DNA of 64,000 nucleotides from Paludibacteraceae bacterium. Lineage in GTDB: Bacteria; Bacteroidota; Bacteroidia; Bacteroidales; Paludibacteraceae. Made by a program: the position numbers and the translations under genes. The first letter of the stretch is position 1. Each line of letters begins with the position of its first letter. The DNA lies in contig JAFOYE010000009.1 of NCBI GenBank assembly GCA_017391525.1, positions 16,359 to 80,358 on the forward strand, written 5' to 3'. The notes beneath the pieces were generated by a model that was not told the origin of the DNA, made no database searches, and worked only from the letters and a program-made list of their open reading frames with translations. This document shows positions 1 to 6,977 of the stretch, one piece after another.

Positions 1-580
1 TATGCAACAGATTGTATACGTCGTATAAATCTCTACAAGTATGTCTTTCGATCAATGCTTTTATTTTGCTTCCAAATAGTTCAATCGGTTCTAGGGTATT
101 AATTGTAGTGTTGTGTAAGAAGTTGATATTGGTTATTCGATACTGTGGCATAAAAATATGATGTCGCATCGAATAGTTGATTTCTATCTTGATATTATCA
201 CGATTACCACCAGCATTTTGATAAAAGAAAACCCATGAATCCAATGAGTGTGGATTCTTAGTGTTAGGGCTCAGGTTGTACCCCTGACTAGTCATATATG
301 CCAAAATCTCTGCATTGATATTTGACCTATACTGCAACATTTCGTCTCGTGTACAATCTTTATGAAAGTCCAAGTCAATATCCACAGACAGACGTGGCAT
401 ATTGAAAACAGTAAGGTTAATGGCAGTGCCCCCTTTTAACACTAAACAATCATTCAGTCTGTTGTTTTGAGCAATAAACTGTAGTACATCTACCAGTCGC
501 AGTACCTTCTCTAAATTATCACGCAAAAAATGTGTTTCGTTTGCTAGTCGAGCAACATCGTTTTTATTATACGAGTTCAT
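1..580 (-). CDS. abiEii: AbiEii-type nucleotidyltransferase toxin, partial (C-terminus beyond the left edge)
   Basis: I translated this from the minus strand. It begins at an ATG at 580 and stays open to the window edge (about 193 codons). It shows the AbiEii nucleotidyltransferase signatures: LKGGTAINL near residues 48-56, the acidic SVDIDLDF motif about 14 residues later, and an ELFGSKIKALIERHTCRDLYD segment that matches the Lys and Asp motifs of MNT-fold toxins. In known AbiE systems this protein is the toxin of a type IV toxin-antitoxin, abortive-infection pair. Its start overlaps the end of the upstream antitoxin gene by 14 nt, which implies translational coupling. Whether the C-terminus is intact cannot be judged here. 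Confidence 0.88.
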   Translation of the reverse strand, partial: MNSYNKNDVARLANETHFLRDNLEKVLRLVDVLQFIAQNNRLNDCLVLKGGTAINLTVFNMPRLSVDIDLDFHKDCTRDEMLQYRSNINAEILAYMTSQGYNLSPNTKNPHSLDSWVFFYQNAGGNRDNIKIEINYSMRHHIFMPQYRITNINFLHNTTINTLEPIELFGSKIKALIERHTCRDLYDVYNLLH

Positions 581-1325
581 CTGTGTTTTGTTGGTTGATA
601 GTTAGTAGATTATGAGGGAAATAGATTCGCCATGTTGCATTAAAGGTGTCACTATCTCCATCAGATGTCATATAGGTGACACTTTCTTTAGCATATGGTT
701 GGCATATTGCAGTGATAGCTGCTGCTTTAGGAAGTTGTAGTTGCTCAAATAAAAATCCAAGCTTTTTGTATAGTGCAATTTTGTTGTATGCCTCCAAAAT
801 GGCTATTACTATTTCTTCACGAATATACTGTACGCTATGAAGGCAGTTAATTAGTTCTTCCCAGCCACCACATAGATCAATACGATCAATGCAATCAACA
901 ATTGTTCGTTCTATATTTGTAACTCGAACATGAGAATCAGCTATAGGAGTATCAACATAGATGTGTGTGGCTATACGATGAAAATGAAAGTGGTTTCCGT
1001 CAAAATCAAAGTGATTAAATGCTTGCTTTCCTCCAATACTTACATTAAAGTATATTTGGTGAGCTAGACCGTGATATTCCATTGCTGCATGATAAGCAAT
1101 GTATGACGAAGGTGTAATGGCGCAACCAATTTGAAATTTGTTCGCTTCTGGGAGATGTGTGGCTATATTATTCACACAGTATAATCCACGTCGAATTTTA
1201 GAAATCAGTCCTTTGTCTTGGTAACGCAAGAGTAGTGTTTGTGCACTACGCATATTGCCTGTAATTTGCGCCACATCTTGTGGAGAAAATAGGGTTTTGC
1301 TATGTAATTTTGATAATATATCCAT
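567..1325 (-). CDS. abiEi: AbiEi-type antitoxin / transcriptional regulator
   Basis: This 252-residue protein opens with a winged-helix region: roughly residues 12-50, containing SPQDVAQITGNMRSAQTLL, followed by a wing with RRGLYCV. A longer C-terminal domain follows, as in AbiEi antitoxins, which repress their own operon and neutralise AbiEii. It sits directly upstream of the toxin and overlaps it by 14 nt, the standard antitoxin-first order. A promoter with TATCTTTG lies about 20 nt upstream of the ATG. The family assignment rests on the domain layout plus the partner gene. The sequence itself is divergent, so the fine subgroup is uncertain. Confidence 0.85.
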   Translation of the reverse strand: MDILSKLHSKTLFSPQDVAQITGNMRSAQTLLLRYQDKGLISKIRRGLYCVNNIATHLPEANKFQIGCAITPSSYIAYHAAMEYHGLAHQIYFNVSIGGKQAFNHFDFDGNHFHFHRIATHIYVDTPIADSHVRVTNIERTIVDCIDRIDLCGGWEELINCLHSVQYIREEIVIAILEAYNKIALYKKLGFLFEQLQLPKAAAITAICQPYAKESVTYMTSDGDSDTFNATWRIYFPHNLLTINQQNTDELV

Positions 1326-1346
1326 GGATGTGTTTCAAATTTTCAG

Positions 1347-1377
1347 CAAAGATACAATAAAAAGTTGAATTATCAAA
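1347..1377 (-). promoter_or_regulatory. Promoter for the abiE operon
   Basis: On the minus strand a TTTG is followed, 19 nt later, by TATCTTTG, the Bacteroidota -33/-7 pair. The predicted transcript starts about 20 nt before the abiEi ATG. Confidence 0.75.
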
Positions 1378-1437
1378 CAAAATCTTAAACTTTTTACGTT
1401 TTTTTTATAGAATGGTTAAATTTTTGTGTGATAATTG

Positions 1438-1496
1438 CAAAATGTTCAAAGTAAACAAACAAAATGTTCAAAGTCTTCGTTCAAAATGTTCAAAGT
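1438..1496. repeat. Three 15-bp direct repeats spaced exactly 22 bp apart
   Basis: CAAAATGTTCAAAGT occurs at 1438-1452, 1460-1474 and 1482-1496, all identical, with unrelated 7-bp spacers. The array lies 60-120 bp upstream of the abiE promoter. A 22-bp period places the copies on about the same face of the helix, so a regulator-binding array or an iteron-like site is possible. No replication gene is nearby. Confidence 0.8.
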
Positions 1497-1762
1497 GCGC
1501 CATAGAGTGCAGTTTAAAGGACGCTCATTACACTCACTACTGTTTAGAGTTTAGAGGCGAGGTATAAAACGTAAACCAAACATCTGCGCAACATCTGCGT
1601 AAGGGGTGCTGCAAATGTCAAGTGTTAAGTGTTAAGTCGATGCGATTGGTTTGGTGCAATACCCAATACCCTTGCAATACCCTTGCAATAGGACCAACGG
1701 ATCATTAGACTTCCCCGTTACCACTCCGATATTACTCTGAACCTTTCTCGAAGGGATAAACA
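1497..1762. other. Non-coding stretch with short degenerate repeats
   Basis: I see no credible gene. The stretch holds GTTTAGA twice in tandem (about 1539-1552), GTGTTAA twice in tandem (about 1621-1634), and a duplicated CAATACCCTTG (about 1659-1690). These look like remnants of the 7-bp word arrays found elsewhere in the window. Confidence 0.5.
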
Positions 1763-1792
1763 CACCACAACCGCCCTGAGTGAGCGGTTGTG
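1763..1792. repeat. 30-bp hairpin repeat, copy 1
   Basis: This 30-bp stretch is identical to 2080-2109. It forms a stem CACAACCGC/GCGGTTGTG around a 9-nt loop. It lies 36 nt downstream of the stop codon of the small minus-strand ORF 1829-1960. No T-run follows in either direction, so it is not a classical terminator. Confidence 0.8.
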
Positions 1793-1828
1793 AGATGGAA
1801 TATCTAATGGTGTGTAGTAGAATGTTTG

Positions 1829-1960
1829 TTATACTAGTGAGGTTTTGTAGGCTTTGTGCATTTGGTTGTGATGCTGAATCTCCCATTGGTAATCAATCGT
1901 TCTTTGAGATTGCTGAGCTAACCACTCTTGTGCATTATTTAAGTAATCGGTTGCACTCAT
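1829..1960 (-). CDS. Small hypothetical protein, 43 residues
   Basis: This short open frame begins MSATDYLNNAQEWL and is rich in Gln, Asn and aromatic residues. It is probably helical, with no signal peptide or membrane segment. I do not recognise it. It could be the N-terminal remnant of a longer protein. The main support is its position behind an exact TTG-N20-TACCTTTG promoter, with a leader of about 46 nt containing a perfect inverted repeat, and its placement ahead of a hairpin. Length alone would not justify calling it. Confidence 0.45.
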   Translation of the reverse strand: MSATDYLNNAQEWLAQQSQRTIDYQWEIQHHNQMHKAYKTSLV

Positions 1961-1985
1961 AAAACATAGTTTTATTTAATATTTT

Positions 1986-1999
1986 TGTAGCATGCTACA
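1986..1999. promoter_or_regulatory. Inverted repeat TGTAGC-AT-GCTACA in a leader (candidate operator)
   Basis: The 6-bp arms are perfect. The site starts 11 nt past the -7 box of the minus-strand promoter at 2011-2041, so it covers roughly +7 to +20 of the transcript. A matching repeat, TGTAGC-TAC-GCTACA, sits at the same position behind the promoter at 6211-6241. Confidence 0.5.
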
Positions 2000-2010
2000 G
2001 ATTTTCGCTG

Positions 2011-2041
2011 CAAAGGTAATGTTTTTTTGTGAAATATGCAA
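2011..2041 (-). promoter_or_regulatory. Promoter for the 43-residue ORF
   Basis: On the minus strand TTG, then exactly 20 nt, then TACCTTTG. This is a full match to the Bacteroidota consensus. Confidence 0.75.
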
Positions 2042-2078
2042 CTATTGGGCTTATTTTTTCTGAAAGAGTGGACTAACA

Positions 2079-2113
2079 ACACCACAACCGCCCTGAGTGA
2101 GCGGTTGTGGTGT
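2079..2113. repeat. 30-bp hairpin repeat, copy 2 (extended stem)
   Basis: This is the same 30 bp as 1763-1792, but here the stem extends to 13 bp (ACACCACAACCGC paired with GCGGTTGTGGTGT). It lies 36 nt downstream of the stop codon of the 44-residue peptide gene, the same relation as copy 1 to its ORF. Confidence 0.8.
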
Positions 2114-2149
2114 ATGATAAGCCCGAAGGCTAATAAATCGATTTGGTGA

Positions 2150-2284
2150 TTAGCGCATGCCGCCACCATCGCCACTGCCGTACATCATGTCGAAACTGCC
2201 TGGACCTCCTGGGCTGGCCATGAGTACAGTATTTGCAATTACTTCAATTGCCTCAGTTTGAGGCGCGATATATACTTTTTTCAT
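2150..2284 (-). CDS. Short MKK-type peptide, 44 residues, with Gly-rich tail (paralogue of the 61023 gene)
   Basis: It starts MKKVYIAPQTEAIEVI, continues with LMASPGG at residues 21-27, and ends in a Gly/Met-rich tail. The plus-strand gene at 61023-61154 has the same plan: MKKIYNKPTTETIQLL, then IMAVSGG, then a Gly/Pro-rich tail. Both follow a giant secreted protein on the same strand. No classical signal peptide is visible. The GG near residue 27 resembles a leader-cleavage site of exported peptides, but no GG peptidase is nearby, so that is only a suggestion. Short peptides of this style are common in Bacteroidales and, as far as I know, have no assigned function. Confidence 0.75.
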   Translation of the reverse strand: MKKVYIAPQTEAIEVIANTVLMASPGGPGSFDMMYGSGDGGGMR

Positions 2285-2430
2285 AAGTCTTAAATGTTCT
2301 AATCGCAGCTTCGCTGCTGTTCTATAGCCCTAAAGGGCTGTTCTAAAGTTCTAACTGTTTTTATTGATTGTGTTCTAAAGGCTCTAAATGTTTGGAACTT
2401 TTAGAACCCTTAGAACTTTTGAACTCGCTT
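2285..2430. repeat. GTTCTAA word array with mini-hairpins
   Basis: GTTCTAA and near-variants recur about every 8-20 bp. Between them lie short palindromes such as CGCAGCTTCGCTGCTG and AGCCCTAAAGGGCT. The array fills the whole gap between the giant protein gene and the short peptide gene. It belongs to the same family as 6741-6960 and 12357-12420. Confidence 0.8.
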
Positions 2431-5400
2431 TTAGAAGCGCACGCCTTGTGCGTTGAACTTCTCGCCGTTGCGAATGATGATGAGTTGACCGTTCTCAATC
2501 ACCTTGATAGTGGTGTTCTCACCGTTGGTGATGTTGTCGAGACCAGTAGCTGCATCCTCACGTGTCACCACGCGCGCACGAACCTTAAGAGGATCACCAT
2601 TTTTATCAGTGATAGTGAAGAGACCACACAAGCCACGTATATCTACAACTCCGTTGTACAAATAACCCTCATTACCTACGTAGTATTCGGTTGAACCATT
2701 GGTTTGACCACTTGCGCTGTAGTAACCTTGGAAGAATATTTGCACGTTCAATTCTTGGCTTCCTTCTACGCCTTGACCTGCAGCACCATCTGGTAGGATA
2801 GTAACGTTCTCAACGACGAGTTTGTCCATATTCTCTTTAGGAAGGACGAGATATGGCATACCTGCGGAGAGTTCATTCTCCTCTTTAAGGTTAATGTTGA
2901 TACCTTCACCAGCTACGTGCTCGGTAACAGTACCCAGTGAGTATGCTTTACCGATGACAGAAGCAGGCATGTTGAATGGCACGCAGAGAGTGTAGTAACC
3001 ATCGTTAGCGGTGAAGCTACGCTCGATAACAACATCTACGGTATTGCCAATGTTAGCTGCAATTACAGCGTCGTTGTTGCCAGTTGTGAGGGTGATGGTA
3101 ATTGTTGGATATTTAACAGAGAGTTTCTTAGTATCGGTATTCCATGTGAAAATATAGTCACCTGCAATGTCTGCAACGATAGTACAGTTGTAGTCATCAC
3201 CAGATTTCTGTTCGAATGTCCAACCTGTTGTTAAGCCATCGCTATTGCGTTGCATTGTTCCTTGGTTACCCCACCATTTGCCGTCTCTAGGATTGGTCAT
3301 GTCTTGCACTTTAAACTTGTATTCTCCTTCCTCTAATGTGACAGTGGTAGTAACGGTTTTATCATCAACTTTAGTAAACTCATTAGCAAGTCCCCACTCA
3401 TTGAATGAACCGCACAAATACCAACTTGAGCAGTCTGTACAAGTTTCTTCTGGATAAGTAACAGAGAGTTTGTTATCAGCATATGACCAAGTAAAGATAT
3501 ATTCACCTGTAGCATCTGGTACAATACCCGCGTTTACGTCTTTGTTATCCTCTGTCACTTTAACAAACGTCCAACCTGCGCTGTTATTACGTTTCATTTC
3601 TCCTGTGTTTGTCCAATCTTCAGTTCCTACAACCATTCTAAAGTCATTATAAACATTGCGCTCAAGTTCAACGGTTGCAGATGCCGTTTTGCCGTCCGCA
3701 GCAGGAATCAAACGTGTAGCCAATCTATCCCAACTATTCATACCGCCTGCTAAGAATACAGGTACGGGAACATTGGTGCCGTCAGGGTATTTAACAGAAA
3801 GTTTGTTTCCATCATATGTCCATGTGAAGGTGTATGTACCTGCGAGGTCGGTGATAATATGTGCTTTATCACCCTCAGAGGTAAATGTCCAATCGGTGCA
3901 ATTACCACGCCACATGATGCCAGCATTCTTGTAATATATTGAATTTGCAACGATGTTGAAATGATATACACTATTAGCCTCTAATTCAACTGCAACAGAA
4001 GTTGTTTTGTGATCTGCTGCTTCTGTGAATTCTTTATCCTCACCAATGCCAACTAAAGTTACCTCTTGTGCAACAGATCCCTCTACCCAATCAGAAACAA
4101 CTGCAGTGAGTTTTTTTGTAGAAACATCAAGTGTGTAGGTGATTGTACCTGTACCATCTTTTTCAATCTCAAGTTTCGTGCCAGAAGCAACTTCCCAATC
4201 GTAGGAATGGTTTCTAATAGCTTTGTAGTCATATTCTCCTGCTACGGCTGTCACTATTTTTACAAGTGTAAATTGGTTTTTGTCTGTTGCGTCTTGTACC
4301 ATTTGGTTTTCCACGCTATTTACATCCCAGTGGCATCCTGTAACAGCAGCATCACCAACAATGGTATAAACAGGTGCTGCGAATGAACTAGTGGTTGTAA
4401 GTTCGATATATGTTCCATCGAATGTGATAGTAAGGTCACCATCAGCAGCAAGAACGAAACTAATGTTATTATCCTCTGCTTCAAATACATTTTCAATAGC
4501 AGATTTTAAATTACTATAACCCCATTTACCAGCCCATGTTCCATCAGTAATGCGGAACTTATAGTATTTATTTGCTTCAAGTCCAGAAACAGTGTGTGTA
4601 AATTTCTGAGTAGCATCGTTCCATGTCATTTTAATTGTATTTGGTGACCACTGTTCGTTGCCTTCGCCATCAATAGTCATACCAAATCCAGCAGCATTAC
4701 CAGTGAGGTAGCGGTCAGGTGCTACGGCAGGTGTGTAAGTAGACCATTCACCAGAGCATGTGTATGAACCATTGTACCACATGTCAGTTGATTGTGTAAT
4801 GGTATATAGGTCTTTGGTGTCTTCAGGAATATCTAACACTTCAGTACGAGCATTGTAATCGTTTTTACCATCTTTGCTCACACGAATGAATTGTACTTTT
4901 TGATAGCGTGCGATGTCAATATCTAATTTCCAAACATTACTTTCCCATGGAGCTAATGTCATGAGAGTGCCTAAGCCACTTTTCATTTCTCCCTCAGTGC
5001 CAGAGGCATATGCACTAATAGCAGCATCACCTTGTGTCCACCAGTTATGCTCCATCTTGCAATAGATGGTCTTGATAACAGGCTCGATGTAAGTATAGTT
5101 AGCGGTAAGTGTATATTCACCAGCAGACAAAGTTGTAATGCTGATAGGGTTCGCCGTTTTATCCACAGATGTAACACCTGTGCCTAATGTCCAGCCTGAG
5201 AAAGTATAATCTTTGAACTTTGGTGCTTCAACTGGATATGCAGTCCCTTCGCCTACAGGGACAGTTTGACTATCTTGTAGCTTTGTTGCTCCACACACCC
5301 ACGTAATCTCCACATTATGTTTTGGTTCCGCAGTATAATAAGCATAGTATGTCGCATCGGCTGTAGGATTAATCGTTAAAGTAGCATCCGCTGTTTGACG

Positions 5401-6087
5401 TGTACCATTATCATCATACCAACCAGCAAAAACATATCCTTCTACATCAGTTTGTGCGGTCAAAGTAGTGTTTGCAGTATAACCGCAAGTAATTTTTCCA
5501 GAACTGAGAGATGTAGTTGTGGTACAAGTTTTATAGTTAGTAAATTTAAAGGAACTAGCTGTCAATGTTCCCGGGGAAGTTTTTTCCGCATAGGTAGCAC
5601 CCTTGTCTGTAGAAACTTTTGCCTTAACGGTAATAGTTTTATTCATAGCACTAATGTTATCACCTACCCAACCTAAAGATAGAGTTGCATCATTACTGCC
5701 TGAAGCAGGAGTAAGCATTTGATAATGACCAGATTTAAATTCCCAATTACCCAAATTCACAGATTTAGTTCGGTGAGCAGCATTTTTTAGATTAGAAGTT
5801 CCCCAATTACCAGATCCCCAACTGTCATCATTATTAATCACAGCCATGTATGTAGCATCTGTCCACCCTGAGGTTGGTAAAGAATTATACCAAAGTTGCG
5901 TATTATTCACAACAGTCATGCTACGTGTTTCAGTATAACTACTTTTACCTATACACAACTGCTTAGAGGATTTCGACCAACCGCCTTTGTTATGGAAATA
6001 AACATAACCGCCCTTGAAAGAAGGTCCCGCCCATGCACTTGTGACACACAGGATGGCTGCAAAAAATAAGAAGATTGATTTTTTCAT
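2431..6087 (-). CDS. Giant secreted multidomain protein with InlB-type and CBM/SusF-like repeats
   Basis: This is a 1218-residue protein with a signal peptide (MKKSIFLFFAAILCVTSAWA). An InlB/Listeria-Bacteroides type repeat spans about 185-255 (GYVFAGWYDDNG...YYAYYT), and a second divergent one about 256-336. Beta-sandwich modules follow at about 337-665. Three tandem repeats of about 100-110 residues then each end in a YxFTW...KLSVxYP motif; the third has YLCGSFNEWG, like AMPK-type carbohydrate-binding modules. The last 230 residues hold a module shared with the 57069 protein (FTANDGYYTLCVPFNMP, then VRARVV) and end NGQLIIIRNGEKFNAQGVRF, a sorting-tail-like C-terminus. I infer a surface or secreted glycan-binding role. 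The substrate is unknown and no enzymatic motif is seen. Confidence 0.85.
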   Translation of the reverse strand: MKKSIFLFFAAILCVTSAWAGPSFKGGYVYFHNKGGWSKSSKQLCIGKSSYTETRSMTVVNNTQLWYNSLPTSGWTDATYMAVINNDDSWGSGNWGTSNLKNAAHRTKSVNLGNWEFKSGHYQMLTPASGSNDATLSLGWVGDNISAMNKTITVKAKVSTDKGATYAEKTSPGTLTASSFKFTNYKTCTTTTSLSSGKITCGYTANTTLTAQTDVEGYVFAGWYDDNGTRQTADATLTINPTADATYYAYYTAEPKHNVEITWVCGATKLQDSQTVPVGEGTAYPVEAPKFKDYTFSGWTLGTGVTSVDKTANPISITTLSAGEYTLTANYTYIEPVIKTIYCKMEHNWWTQGDAAISAYASGTEGEMKSGLGTLMTLAPWESNVWKLDIDIARYQKVQFIRVSKDGKNDYNARTEVLDIPEDTKDLYTITQSTDMWYNGSYTCSGEWSTYTPAVAPDRYLTGNAAGFGMTIDGEGNEQWSPNTIKMTWNDATQKFTHTVSGLEANKYYKFRITDGTWAGKWGYSNLKSAIENVFEAEDNNISFVLAADGDLTITFDGTYIELTTTSSFAAPVYTIVGDAAVTGCHWDVNSVENQMVQDATDKNQFTLVKIVTAVAGEYDYKAIRNHSYDWEVASGTKLEIEKDGTGTITYTLDVSTKKLTAVVSDWVEGSVAQEVTLVGIGEDKEFTEAADHKTTSVAVELEANSVYHFNIVANSIYYKNAGIMWRGNCTDWTFTSEGDKAHIITDLAGTYTFTWTYDGNKLSVKYPDGTNVPVPVFLAGGMNSWDRLATRLIPAADGKTASATVELERNVYNDFRMVVGTEDWTNTGEMKRNNSAGWTFVKVTEDNKDVNAGIVPDATGEYIFTWSYADNKLSVTYPEETCTDCSSWYLCGSFNEWGLANEFTKVDDKTVTTTVTLEEGEYKFKVQDMTNPRDGKWWGNQGTMQRNSDGLTTGWTFEQKSGDDYNCTIVADIAGDYIFTWNTDTKKLSVKYPTITITLTTGNNDAVIAANIGNTVDVVIERSFTANDGYYTLCVPFNMPASVIGKAYSLGTVTEHVAGEGININLKEENELSAGMPYLVLPKENMDKLVVENVTILPDGAAGQGVEGSQELNVQIFFQGYYSASGQTNGSTEYYVGNEGYLYNGVVDIRGLCGLFTITDKNGDPLKVRARVVTREDAATGLDNITNGENTTIKVIENGQLIIIRNGEKFNAQGVRF

Positions 6088-6185
6088 ATAAAAGTATTTT
6101 TGAAGTTAATATATTCGTTTTATATAAGCCTAACATTCAATATTTTACCAAAACGCAATAATTGCGGTGAAATTGATAACTAATA

Positions 6186-6200
6186 TGTAGCTACGCTACA
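6186..6200. promoter_or_regulatory. Inverted repeat TGTAGC-TAC-GCTACA in the giant-gene leader (candidate operator)
   Basis: The arms match those at 1986-1999. The site begins 10 nt past the -7 box of the promoter at 6211-6241. The shared placement suggests a common regulator or a shared leader hairpin. Confidence 0.5.
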
Positions 6201-6210
6201 AAATAGCATG

Positions 6211-6241
6211 CAAAATTAGTCAAATTTTTCATATTAAGCAA
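6211..6241 (-). promoter_or_regulatory. Promoter for the giant secreted protein gene
   Basis: On the minus strand TTG-N20-TAATTTTG. It predicts an unusually long leader of about 120 nt before the ATG at 6087. Confidence 0.75.
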
Positions 6242-6420
6242 GAAAATAAACAAAAAAGTGTGATTTTTTTAATTGGAAAAGCAAAATCTTTGATTTAAGA
6301 CATTGCATTTATGCGATAGCTGTGGTGTAAGGTGTAGAGGCTTGGACTTTATCGCTTTGCCCTAATATCCCTTAACTATCCTTTATATATCCCTTGGTTA
6401 TCCTACACTGATCCTTCAGT

Positions 6421-6514
6421 GAAATTCCTATGAAATTCCTATGAAGTCCCTATGAAGTCCTTATGAAGTCCTTATGAAGTCCTTATGAAGTCCCTATGAA
6501 GTCCCTATGGAAGT
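6421..6514. repeat. 11-bp tandem repeat, about eight units
   Basis: Units of the form CCTATGAAGTC (variants CTTATGAAGTC and CCTATGAAATT) repeat at exactly 11 bp from 6427 to about 6514. Looser TATCCCTT-type repeats precede it (6365-6420). The surrounding 6242-6700 holds no credible gene. Confidence 0.85.
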
Positions 6515-6708
6515 AAGTGGCATGTAAGAGGCATACTATAGGCAATACGTAGGCCCCTAGCGCTACGCATGAGGTGACTAAAATTATAGTTTATTGCTGC
6601 ACAAATGCATCTGTATCCCTTGCTTATCCCTTCGGTAAGGGTAGCGTAAGGGTACACAAATGACAGGGTAAAAATAGGGCATTGAAATTTAACAAATTTT
6701 AGAAAAAT

Positions 6709-6732
6709 AAAACCCGCACGGATGCGGGTTTT
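6709..6732. terminator. Bidirectional intrinsic terminator
   Basis: A 10-bp stem AAAACCCGCA/TGCGGGTTTT closes a CGGA tetraloop, with T-rich tracts on both sides. It lies at the end of the minus-strand SDR transcript, past the GTTCTAA array. Confidence 0.8.
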
Positions 6733-6740
6733 ATTTTAGG

Positions 6741-6960
6741 GTTTTAGGAGTTCTAAGGGTTCTAAAAGTTCCAAGCGCAGCGGAGCAGCTGTTCTAAAGT
6801 TCTAATCGCACCTGGCGGTGCTGTTCTAAAGTTCTAAACGCCTTCGGCTGTTCTAAGCACCCTAAAGGGTTGTTCTAAGCGCGGCAGAGCCGCTGTTCTA
6901 ATGTTCTAAGCGCTTCGCTGTTCTAACTGTTGGAACCGTTAGAACCGTTGGGACCTTTCA
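6741..6960. repeat. Large GTTCTAA word array with variable mini-hairpins
   Basis: It contains eleven exact GTTCTAA words plus variants. Between words sit short GC-rich palindromes whose sequences differ from one another but remain self-complementary, for example GCACCTGGCGGTGC, CGCCTTCGGC, CACCCTAAAGGGTTG and GCGCGGCAGAGCCGC. The right end changes to 9-bp units (CTGTTGGAA, CCGTTAGAA) and runs to the stop codon of the SDR gene. Confidence 0.85.
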
Positions 6961-6977
6961 ACTGCAGCCTTCGGCTG

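Noticed and set aside
1632-1886. Minus-strand 84-codon frame
   Set aside because: It runs through hairpin copy 1 and the duplicated CAATACCCTTG and has no recognised motif. The shorter frame at 1829-1960 with a promoter is the better candidate.
6421-6514. CRISPR array
   Set aside because: Units are 11 bp with no spacers and no cas genes are nearby. It is a simple tandem repeat.
6741-6960. CRISPR array or integron attachment-site cluster
   Set aside because: The repeated words are 7 bp and the intervening hairpins 10-16 bp. No integrase or cas gene is present and no gene cassettes lie between.
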